Shown here: piece after piece, positions 16,105 through 22,980 of the stretch
Layout of the letters: every line of letters starts with the position of its first letter
Numbering within the stretch: position 1 is the stretch's first letter
Assembly (NCBI GenBank): GCA_002439805.1
Contig: DJPQ01000094.1
Coordinates: 23,997-54,266, forward strand
DNA from: Bacteroidales bacterium UBA6408
GTDB taxonomy: Bacteria; Bacteroidota; Bacteroidia; Bacteroidales; UBA932
Direction: 5' to 3'
DNA: 30,270 bases
Notes under the pieces: model-generated
Database searches by the model: none
What the model was told of the DNA's origin: nothing
Seen by the model: only the letters and a program-made list of their open reading frames with translations
Made by a program: the position numbers and the translations under genes

Positions 16105-18384
16105 ATGAACAAGAAGATTAGGCGGATTTCGTCGGTGAGCACGATGAAGTCCAATGGCGATTATGAGTGGAAGTTCTCGACTTTCGGGGGCGTGACGCGT
16201 GTGAACATCAGCACCGGCGATGACATTTCCCATCTGGACGAGCTTGACCAGAAGCTCTGGACCGTGCTGAGCTGTCCGGCTTCGGGACTTGAAATGGATC
16301 ATGACACGCTTGCGCTTCTTGACCTCGACGGCGACGGGAAGATTCGGGTGAACGAGATAATCGCCGCGGTCGGCTGGCTCAAACCCCGTCTCGCTGACAT
16401 GAACGTTCTCATCGGCCGTCCTTCGGAGCTTTCGCTTTCGGCGATAAACAGAGACTCGGACGAGGGCGCGAGGATGTATGCCTGCGCACGGCAGATTCTC
16501 GATAATCTCGGACTTTCAAAGGACACGATTTCGATTGCCGACGTCAGCGACAGCATCGCCATATTCGCTAAGACACGTTTTAACGGTGACGGCATAATCA
16601 CGGAAAATTCGACTGATGACGCGGAACTCAAGAACATAATAAGGGAATGCATCGCCTCGTTCGGACCGCTTCAGGACCGCAGCGGCGAGCCGGGCGTTGA
16701 TGCTGACAGGATTGCCGCGTTCTACAAGGCGGCGGCGGACTATGTGGCGTGGAAGGATGCCGGAGTTAAGGATATATTTCCTTATGGCGACAACACCGCC
16801 GCCGCGCTTGCCGCCTGCACGGCCCTGAAGGAAAAGGTCGCGGACTTCTTTATGCGCTGCAAGCTCGCGGCGTTCAACTCCGACAGCACCGCCGTACTTG
16901 ACGTGAGCGCCGAGCGCATAGGCGAAATCAGTTCCAGGGATCTGGCGGCCTGCACGGATGAGATTGCGGCCTATCCGCTTGCCAAGGTCAATGCCGACGC
17001 GCATCTCCCGCTTACGGGAATCAACCCGGCCTGGAAGGCTGTCTTTGACAGGTTCAAGGCTTTGGTCGTCAATGCAGACTATCCTTCGGCGGAATGCCTC
17101 ACGGAAGAACAGTGGAACGGGATTCTCTCCAAGTTCGACGCCTATACGGCATGGTGCGGCGCGAAGGCCGGGGCCGAGGTTGAGGACCTCGGGTATGACA
17201 GGCTCGTCGCGTTGCTCAAGGAGGACCGCAAGGCCGAACTCGACGCGCTCGTCGCCGAGGACAAGGCTCTCGAAGGCGAGGTGAACGAGATTCAGACGGT
17301 CAGCAAGCTGCTGCATCTCTGCCGCGACTTCTACACGCTTCTGCGCAACTATGTGACGTTCTCCGACTTCTATTCCACCGAGGATTCCATGTCGTCGGTT
17401 TTTCAGGCAGGACGGCTCTACATCGACCAGCGCAACTGCGACCTCTGCATAAAGGTCACCGACATGGCCAGGCAGGGCACGATGGCGGGGGCGAGCGGGA
17501 TGTTCCTGCTCTATTGTGACTGCACTTCAAAGAAGACCGCCTCCAAGATGACCGTCGTTGCGGTTATGACCGACGGCGACATCAACAATCTCAAGGTCGG
17601 CTGCAACGCCGTATTCTACGATCGCGCAGGCAACGACTGGGACGCCGTCGTGACGAAGATAGTCGATAACCCGATAAGCGTCCGTCAGGCCTTCTGGTCT
17701 CCGTACAAGAAGATCGGGAACTTCGTCGAGACGCAGATTAACAAGATTGCGGCAAAGCAGGACTCAAAGGTGCTTGAAAAGGCCACTGCGGACATCTCGT
17801 CCGCCGGAACCAATGTCGCAGCCTCTGCAGCCGCCGGCACGGCTCCCGCTCCGGCACAGCCTTTCGACGTCGCCAAGTTTGCCGGCATCTTCGCTATGAT
17901 AGGAATGGCCCTAGGTTCAATAGGAACTTTCCTCGGAGGTCTATATACGACTTTTGTCAGCCTCAGTTTCTGGGGGATGGTCGGCTCGATTGCCGGAATC
18001 ATCCTCATCATCTCCGGCCCGTCCATGATTATGTCCTGGCTCAGCCTGCGCAAGCGCAATCTTGCGCCTATTCTCAACGCCAACGGATGGGCGGTGAACT
18101 CCAAGGTGATTGTCAATGTCCGCTTCGGGCAGACCCTCACGGGCATGGCCAAGATGCCTGTCTTCGTCGGCAACGACCCGTTCGCCGAAAAGAAGATGCC
18201 TAAGTGGAAAAAGGCTCTCATCGGCATCGCATTCATCCTCGGCATCCTCATCGGAGTCTATTTCTGCCTTCCGAAGAGCATCCGCCCGTTTTGGCCGCAG
18301 CCGAAGGCCGAGACAGAGTGCCCGGCTCAGGCTGCTCCTGCACAGGAGACCGCGCCGGCTCCGGTGGCGGAATCTGCCTCATGA
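16105..18384 (+). CDS. Large EF-hand membrane protein, unknown function
   Basis: The product has 759 residues. A canonical EF-hand calcium loop, DLDGDGKIRVNE, lies at residues 73-84, and a degenerate second loop (RFNGDGIITENS) follows near 160. A long soluble middle region rich in charged helices leads to two or three membrane segments at about residues 590-655 and another near 700-720. The tail is rich in Ala, Pro and Glu. There is no N-terminal signal peptide, so the EF-hand part is probably cytoplasmic. I do not recognise a functional name; similar long proteins occur in gut Bacteroidota. coaE follows after 64 bases. An ATG at 16144 is an alternative start. Confidence 0.75.
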   Translation: MNKKIRRISSVSTMKSNGDYEWKFSTFGGVTRVNISTGDDISHLDELDQKLWTVLSCPASGLEMDHDTLALLDLDGDGKIRVNEIIAAVGWLKPRLADMNVLIGRPSELSLSAINRDSDEGARMYACARQILDNLGLSKDTISIADVSDSIAIFAKTRFNGDGIITENSTDDAELKNIIRECIASFGPLQDRSGEPGVDADRIAAFYKAAADYVAWKDAGVKDIFPYGDNTAAALAACTALKEKVADFFMRCKLAAFNSDSTAVLDVSAERIGEISSRDLAACTDEIAAYPLAKVNADAHLPLTGINPAWKAVFDRFKALVVNADYPSAECLTEEQWNGILSKFDAYTAWCGAKAGAEVEDLGYDRLVALLKEDRKAELDALVAEDKALEGEVNEIQTVSKLLHLCRDFYTLLRNYVTFSDFYSTEDSMSSVFQAGRLYIDQRNCDLCIKVTDMARQGTMAGASGMFLLYCDCTSKKTASKMTVVAVMTDGDINNLKVGCNAVFYDRAGNDWDAVVTKIVDNPISVRQAFWSPYKKIGNFVETQINKIAAKQDSKVLEKATADISSAGTNVAASAAAGTAPAPAQPFDVAKFAGIFAMIGMALGSIGTFLGGLYTTFVSLSFWGMVGSIAGIILIISGPSMIMSWLSLRKRNLAPILNANGWAVNSKVIVNVRFGQTLTGMAKMPVFVGNDPFAEKKMPKWKKALIGIAFILGILIGVYFCLPKSIRPFWPQPKAETECPAQAAPAQETAPAPVAESAS

Positions 18385-18420
18385 GCTTGTACGGCTGGGC
18401 TGAACGGCTATCAGAGGTTG

Positions 18421-18436
18421 CCGGAGTCTTCTCCGG
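18421..18436. other. Perfect stem-loop before coaE
   Basis: CCGGAG-TCTT-CTCCGG forms a perfect 6-base stem with a 4-base loop that ends directly at an ATG (18437). No U tract follows, so it is a weak terminator candidate. It would hide that ATG in mRNA, favouring the ATG at 18449. Confidence 0.5.
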
Positions 18437-18448
18437 ATGTCATTTGAA

Positions 18449-19252
18449 ATGGATAAAACTGTGGTCATATTGCTTACCGGTGGAATCGGGAGCGGGAAGT
18501 CGGCGGTGAGGCGGATTCTTGAGGGAATGGGCGTGCCTTGCTACGACGCGGATTCTGCGGTGAAGGGGTTCTATGAGGTTCCGTCGGAGCGGACGGCGAC
18601 GGCTTCCGGGGCGGAATCCGAGCCTGAGCATCTTGGCTCAGAGGGGGCGCGAAAGCCCTTCCTGCTTCCAGAGATTGAGGCTGCTCTCGGACAGAGTTTC
18701 CGCAGGGGGGACGGCGGTTTTGACAGCCGGGCGCTGGCGGCGGTGATTTTCAGTGATGCCGCAGGGCTCAAGACCGTCGAAAACATTGTCTTTCCGGCGC
18801 TAGCCGCTGATTTCGGGAGGTGGCGGAAGATGATAAAACCTGTCCCTAAGTCTGTTTCTGCGTCTGCCAACGCCTCCTTGACCTGCGTCTACTCTGATAA
18901 TACGCCGCAGGTTCCCTCGAACATCGTCGTCTTTGAATCCGCCACGGCGCTCGACAAGCCGGACTTCCCTAAGGTCTGGGACAAGTGCATCTGGGTGGAT
19001 GCTCCGGAAGAACTGCGGATTGAGCGCGTGATGGCCCGCGACCGCTGCACCCGGAAACAGGTTCTGTCCCGCCTCCGTCTTCAGTCGTCTCCGGAGGCTC
19101 ATCGCTCCGAGATAGACGCAGTAATCCTCAACGACTGTTCCCTCCCGGAACTTTCCTCACGAGTCCGCGCTGCTCTTAACTATGTAATTCAAGATGCTGA
19201 GTCGAAAGGGGATGCAGAAAAAGATGGAGTGCAAGGCGGGCGGCGCGGATGA
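18449..19252 (+). CDS. coaE: Dephospho-CoA kinase
   Basis: From the ATG at 18449 (an ATG at 18437 is also possible) there are 267 residues against about 200 for the family. The P-loop GGIGSGKS starts 10 residues in, followed by VPCYDADSAVKG, VVFESATALDK and the lid region VMARDRCTRKQVLSRLRLQ. The enzyme phosphorylates dephospho-CoA, the last step of CoA synthesis. Excess length comes from two low-complexity insertions (around TATASGAESEPEHLGSEGA and VPKSVSASANAS) and a tail (ESKGDAEKDGVQGGRRG) encoded by repeat copy 3, including the stop codon. Core motifs are intact, so I expect activity. Confidence 0.92.
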   Translation: MDKTVVILLTGGIGSGKSAVRRILEGMGVPCYDADSAVKGFYEVPSERTATASGAESEPEHLGSEGARKPFLLPEIEAALGQSFRRGDGGFDSRALAAVIFSDAAGLKTVENIVFPALAADFGRWRKMIKPVPKSVSASANASLTCVYSDNTPQVPSNIVVFESATALDKPDFPKVWDKCIWVDAPEELRIERVMARDRCTRKQVLSRLRLQSSPEAHRSEIDAVILNDCSLPELSSRVRAALNYVIQDAESKGDAEKDGVQGGRRG

Positions 19253-19441
19253 AACCGCAGCAGCCAACAAGACGCATCAGCGTCGTGTGAAGAACAACGA
19301 AGCGAGAGCCTTGTGCGATAGTGTGCACGGAGCACCTCTTCCCCTTCGAGGGGACGGGAAGGGTCTATTAGATGGTGAGGATTTCATCAAGCCGCCCAAC
19401 GCGGCAATCCGCTTTTTATGCGCCCCGTATTTATGCGCCCC
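19207..19441 (-). repeat. Dispersed structured element, copy 3 (expanded)
   Basis: Read on the minus strand it follows the DMT transporter, whose TAA stop is in the first GGGGCGCATAA. That end is doubled as a 15-base tandem repeat (19416-19430 and 19431 onward). The outer stem GATGAAACC (19248-19256) with GATTTCATC (19380-19388) matches copy 2. In place of the short apical loop there is an insert of about 110 bases (19266-19373) with its own hairpins: GACGC-ATCA-GCGTC (19271-19284) and CCCCT-TCG-AGGGG (19341-19353). Copy 1 carries the same insert. The far end runs through the coaE C-terminus. Confidence 0.85.
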
Positions 19442-20360
19442 GTGAACCTATATAGATAAATACCATTCCGAGTATAATTAGACCTAAATCCAAGGCCTTC
19501 GCCTTCAGGTTCCTCTCCTTGAAGACGAGCCAGCCGCAGAGGAAAGAGACGATGACGGCTCCGCGTCGGACGAGCGAAATGATTGAAATCATCGAGTCCG
19601 GCTGGGCGAGGGCCGTGTAATAGACAAAGTCGGCGGCCGAGATGAGCGCCGAGATTGCCGGGATTGCCCGGCTCCAGTGGAACGGCGTCGTCGAGCCGCG
19701 CTTCGGATACCACAGGACCATCATGAGCGTGCCCATTATTATGCACTGGTAGAGATTGTACCATGTCTGCACGAAGATCGGTTCGAACCGCCGCATGATG
19801 AACTTGTCGTAGAGTCCGCTTGCCGCGCCGAGCAGAACTGAGACGCAGAGGCAGAGAATCCAGCGGTTGTGCGCGAAGTCAATCGACTCCTTCTTGCTCG
19901 ACCGGCTGAGCAGGAACACCGACACGATGGCAAGCAGCACGCCCGCCCACTGCCAGAGATTCAGCCTCTCCCCGAAGAAAATCATCGCTCCGAGCAGCAC
20001 CAGGACCGGCCGGGTCGCGTTAATCGGCCCCACAATGGTAATCGGCAGATGCTTAAGCCCGAAATAGCCGAAAATCCACGACGACAGCACGATGACGGCC
20101 TTACCGAGAATGAACAGGTGAGCCTGCGCCGGATTTTCGAGAGCCTCGCGTGCGGACGTGATGTCAAACATCCCTTGCCCGAACCATCCGAAGCCGCCGA
20201 TGCAGTCGATGAGAAACGGCAGGAAAATGACCGTTGAGAACAGTGTGTTGAGGAACAGCACCGGAATCACGGCATTGTCCCTTAGCGCCTCCTTCTTGGA
20301 GACGTCATAGAGTCCGAGCAGAAAAGCCGAACAAAAAGCAAGCGAAAGCCAAAGCGGCAT
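19431..20360 (-). CDS. EamA/DMT family membrane transporter
   Basis: The product, about 309 residues, has ten hydrophobic segments in two five-helix halves, typical of the drug/metabolite transporter superfamily. Markers are the first-half end with GPINATRPVLVLLGAMIFFGERLNLWQWAG and the second-half LVRRGAVIVSFLCGWLVFKERN, each with the family FxE motif. Substrates of DMT proteins vary (amino acids, nucleotide sugars, metabolites). It is divergent from the aromatic amino acid operon with overlapping promoters, which might hint at an amino acid substrate, but that is speculation. Start could be the ATG at 20366 or 20360. The last residues come from the repeat edge. Confidence 0.85.
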   Translation of the reverse strand: MPLWLSLAFCSAFLLGLYDVSKKEALRDNAVIPVLFLNTLFSTVIFLPFLIDCIGGFGWFGQGMFDITSAREALENPAQAHLFILGKAVIVLSSWIFGYFGLKHLPITIVGPINATRPVLVLLGAMIFFGERLNLWQWAGVLLAIVSVFLLSRSSKKESIDFAHNRWILCLCVSVLLGAASGLYDKFIMRRFEPIFVQTWYNLYQCIIMGTLMMVLWYPKRGSTTPFHWSRAIPAISALISAADFVYYTALAQPDSMISIISLVRRGAVIVSFLCGWLVFKERNLKAKALDLGLIILGMVFIYIGSRGA

Positions 20361-20428
20361 AATCATTCTATTTATAGTATACAGCGAAGCCGGAAATCTT
20401 CACATTTCGCAAAATCCTAAAACCGTCG

Positions 20429-20465
20429 CAAAGATAATTCATATTCCTTTTGCATTATCCTCAAA
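20429..20465 (-). promoter_or_regulatory. Promoter of the DMT transporter gene
   Basis: TATCTTTG on the minus strand (20436-20429) is a strong -7 match; the best -33 is TTTG at 20465-20462, 25 bases away. It interlocks with the divergent promoter at 20449-20479, so the two probably compete. Confidence 0.55.
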
Positions 20466-20479
20466 TGTTCTTATTTTTG
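20449..20479 (+). promoter_or_regulatory. Promoter of the aromatic amino acid operon
   Basis: TTTG (20449-20452), 19 bases, TATTTTTG (20472-20479): a full consensus match. Transcription should start near 20486, leaving a leader of about 210 bases before the ATG at 20695. Confidence 0.72.
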
Positions 20480-20498
20480 CGTCTTGCAGATAAATCCC

Positions 20499-20577
20499 CC
20501 AAATAAGTCCCGAGAGATTTCGGATTTATTTTGGAGGATAGATTTCTTTTTGAAGAGGGAGTGTACCGGGCGTACAC
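20499..20577 (+). promoter_or_regulatory. Structured leader of the aromatic operon
   Basis: Two stem-loops lie in the 5' leader. The first pairs CCAAATAAGTCCCGA (20499-20513) with TTCGGATTTATTTTGG (20519-20534), with small mismatches. The second is a perfect GTGTAC-CGGGC-GTACAC (20561-20577), which could equally be a palindromic operator. A short ORF (20583-20633, MKKGIFSISESRAKLA) follows but has no run of Tyr, Phe or Trp codons, so classical attenuation is not supported. The role in control is inferred. Confidence 0.45.
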
Positions 20578-20694
20578 GACTGATGAAAAAAGGAATCTTT
20601 TCGATAAGTGAGAGCAGGGCCAAGCTTGCTTGAGCTATGCCGAACGCAGAAAAGGGCGATGAAATCGAATATAGACCCAAAAGAAACCAAAATC

Positions 20695-21954
20695 ATGATA
20701 AGACCTGCAAAGAGAACAGAAGTAGTCAAGGAATATTACTTCTCCCGCAAGAACAAGGAACTGGCGGCGCTGAACGGGTGGCGCGCGAAAAACGGACTGA
20801 AGCCGATAATCAGCCTCGGCATAGGAGCACCGGACAGGATGCCGCCTGTCGCTGCAATTGAAGCGCTCTGTGATTATGCCCATAAGACAGATTCTCATGT
20901 CTATCAGAACTATAAGGGTCTCCCGGAACTTCGCGGAGCGTTTGCTTCCTGGTATCGCCGCTACTACGGCGTGGAACTCGACCCCGCCACCGAAATCCAG
21001 CCCCTTGCAGGCTCCAAGGAGGGAATCCTGCTGCTTGCCCTCGCGTTCATCAACAAGGGCGACAAGGTGCTTGTCCCTGACCCCGGCTATCCTACCTACA
21101 CCTCGGCCCTCGAACTCGTCGAAGCGGAAATCCTCACCTACGACCTGCTGCCGGAGAACAGCTGGTGTCCGGATTTCGAGGCTCTGGAGCGAATGGACCT
21201 CAGCGGCGTGAAGATGATGTGGGCGAACTACCCGTCTATGCCGACCGGAAAGGCCGCTTCGGAGGAACTCTACCGGAGAATTGTGAAGTTCGGGCTCGAA
21301 CATGACATCCTGATAGTCAATGATAACCCATATAGTTTCGTGCTCACGGACAGGCCGCTTTCAATACTCGCGGTTCCGCGGGCGAAGGAATGCTGCATCG
21401 AGCTGAATTCCCTCAGCAAGTCGCACAATATGTCGGGTTGGAGAATCGGGATGGTCGCCGGGGCGCAGGAACTGATTTCGGCGGTGCTCAAGGTCAAGTC
21501 CCAGATGGACTCGGGAATGTTCAAGCCTATGCAGATGGCGGCCGTGGCCGCTCTTTCGCAGGGACAGGAATGGTTCGAGCAGCTGAACGCCGGCTACCGC
21601 GAGCGCAGGAAGATTGCCTGTGAAATCATGGATCTCCTCGGCGCGGAGTATCCTGCCGACGGCACAGGTCTCTTTGTCTGGGGGCGTGTTCCGGGGGACA
21701 GTCCGCTGCTCGGCAAGGCGGAGGAAACTGCGGAACTTGCGCGGACGGCAGGCTCGAAACTGAGCGCCCCGGAGGATGGAGTGGCGAAGACAGGGGGTGA
21801 ACTCGTGTCCGACTACCTTCTCTACAAGACCGGTGTTTTTGTCACTCCCGGCTGCATCTTCGGACGCAACGGGCGCGACTGCATCCGCATCTCCCTCTGT
21901 GCCAATGCAGAAAGGCTCACCGAGGCTTTGCGGCTCATCAAAGGTATATTATAG
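20695..21954 (+). CDS. Class I/II aminotransferase (aspartate/aromatic type)
   Basis: From the ATG at 20695 there are 419 residues; the longest ORF adds 29 residues lying in the leader. The PLP lysine is Lys242 in NSLSKSHNMSGWRIG. Other fold I markers are LAGSKEG, VPDPGYPTY, NYPSMPTGKAA (the usual NPTG motif) and the C-terminal arginine in GRDCIRISLC. Homologues in Bacteroidales aromatic operons are annotated as aspartate or LL-diaminopimelate-like aminotransferases. Here it most likely transaminates phenylpyruvate, hydroxyphenylpyruvate or prephenate. An insertion of about 30 residues (KAEETAELARTAGSKLSAPE and flanks) separates FVWGRVP from FVTPGCIFG. tyrA follows 76 bases downstream. Confidence 0.88.
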   Translation: MIRPAKRTEVVKEYYFSRKNKELAALNGWRAKNGLKPIISLGIGAPDRMPPVAAIEALCDYAHKTDSHVYQNYKGLPELRGAFASWYRRYYGVELDPATEIQPLAGSKEGILLLALAFINKGDKVLVPDPGYPTYTSALELVEAEILTYDLLPENSWCPDFEALERMDLSGVKMMWANYPSMPTGKAASEELYRRIVKFGLEHDILIVNDNPYSFVLTDRPLSILAVPRAKECCIELNSLSKSHNMSGWRIGMVAGAQELISAVLKVKSQMDSGMFKPMQMAAVAALSQGQEWFEQLNAGYRERRKIACEIMDLLGAEYPADGTGLFVWGRVPGDSPLLGKAEETAELARTAGSKLSAPEDGVAKTGGELVSDYLLYKTGVFVTPGCIFGRNGRDCIRISLCANAERLTEALRLIKGIL

Positions 21955-22030
21955 GCGATGCTGTCTCTCATTTTGCTGCATGATGGGGCGGATGACGGCA
22001 CTTGCAATTTAGAAACACGTGTGAGGCTAT

Positions 22031-22936
22031 ATGACAATAGGAGTGGTTGGACTTGGACTCATCGGCGGCTCGATGGCGATTGACCTGAGGCGTCGCGGCT
22101 TCTCGTCGGAGATTCTCGGCGTTGAGGCCGAGCCGGTGAATGCCTCGGCCGCGCTGAAGATAGGACTTGCCGATGAGATTGTGGATTTGGAACAGTGTAT
22201 TGACAGAAGCGACATCGTCATCCTGTCAGTCCCTGTCGGTGCGGCAGTGAAGACGCTTCCGAAGGTTCTCGACCGCTTTTCCGAAATTGAAACGAAAAGT
22301 GCCGCCGGTGGAAGCGATGCCGTTGTGAAATCCCCTGGTGGGCAATGCCGAAAAATAGTCATTGACGTGTGCTCCACGAAGTCAGGCCTCGTGGATGCCG
22401 TGAAGAATCACCCTATGCGCCGGCGCTATGTCGCCACGCATCCTATGGCCGGCACGGAGTACTCCGGTCCATGGGCCGCCCGGCCCGGGCTTTTTGACGG
22501 CCGGGCATGCATCATCTGTAATGGGGACGATTCGGCCCCGGATGCCGTGGAGACGATAGAGAAGCTGTACGACAGCCTGAATATGCGCCTTACGGAGACG
22601 GATGCCTCGGCACACGATGTTCACACGGCGTATGTTTCTCATATATCGCACGTTACTTCATTCGCCCTCGCCCTCACGGTTCTCGACAAGGAGAAGGATG
22701 AAAAACATATATTCGACCTCGCGTCAGGCGGCTTTTCCTCGACGGTGCGGCTTGCGAAGAGCAACGCGGACATGTGGGTTCCGATTCTATCACAGAACCG
22801 CGACAACGTGCTGAAGGTCATGGACACATATATCGAAAAGATGAATGAATTCCGCGACGCCATATCTTCCGGGGACGAGGAAAAAATACGGGAGCTGATA
22901 GGCGAGGCGAACAGAATCAAAAGGATATTAAGGTAA
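22031..22936 (+). CDS. tyrA: Prephenate dehydrogenase
   Basis: The 301-residue protein opens with a Rossmann NAD site, GVVGLGLIGGS (4-14), and contains STKSGL and HPMAGTEYSGP, which carry family catalytic and substrate contacts. SHISHVTSFALAL and FDLASGGFSSTVRLA belong to the C-terminal dimerisation domain. It oxidatively decarboxylates prephenate to 4-hydroxyphenylpyruvate for tyrosine. A stretch of about 25 residues (ETKSAAGGSDAVVKSPGGQC) between helix and strand looks inserted compared with the family. It is followed by the DAHP synthase/chorismate mutase gene after 44 bases, consistent with one operon. Confidence 0.92.
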   Translation: MTIGVVGLGLIGGSMAIDLRRRGFSSEILGVEAEPVNASAALKIGLADEIVDLEQCIDRSDIVILSVPVGAAVKTLPKVLDRFSEIETKSAAGGSDAVVKSPGGQCRKIVIDVCSTKSGLVDAVKNHPMRRRYVATHPMAGTEYSGPWAARPGLFDGRACIICNGDDSAPDAVETIEKLYDSLNMRLTETDASAHDVHTAYVSHISHVTSFALALTVLDKEKDEKHIFDLASGGFSSTVRLAKSNADMWVPILSQNRDNVLKVMDTYIEKMNEFRDAISSGDEEKIRELIGEANRIKRILR

Positions 22937-22980
22937 AGAGAACTGTTCAAGATAACTGAACAAAAAAAACAGTTTCTGAT

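Noticed and set aside
19312..19334. GTGCG-like start of a group II intron inside the repeat module
   Set aside because: No domain V hairpin, reverse transcriptase or intron-length sequence follows, and the module is only about 110 bases.
20583..20633. Leader peptide for attenuation (MKKGIFSISESRAKLA)
   Set aside because: It has only one Phe and no Tyr or Trp, so it does not fit an aromatic-sensing attenuator.
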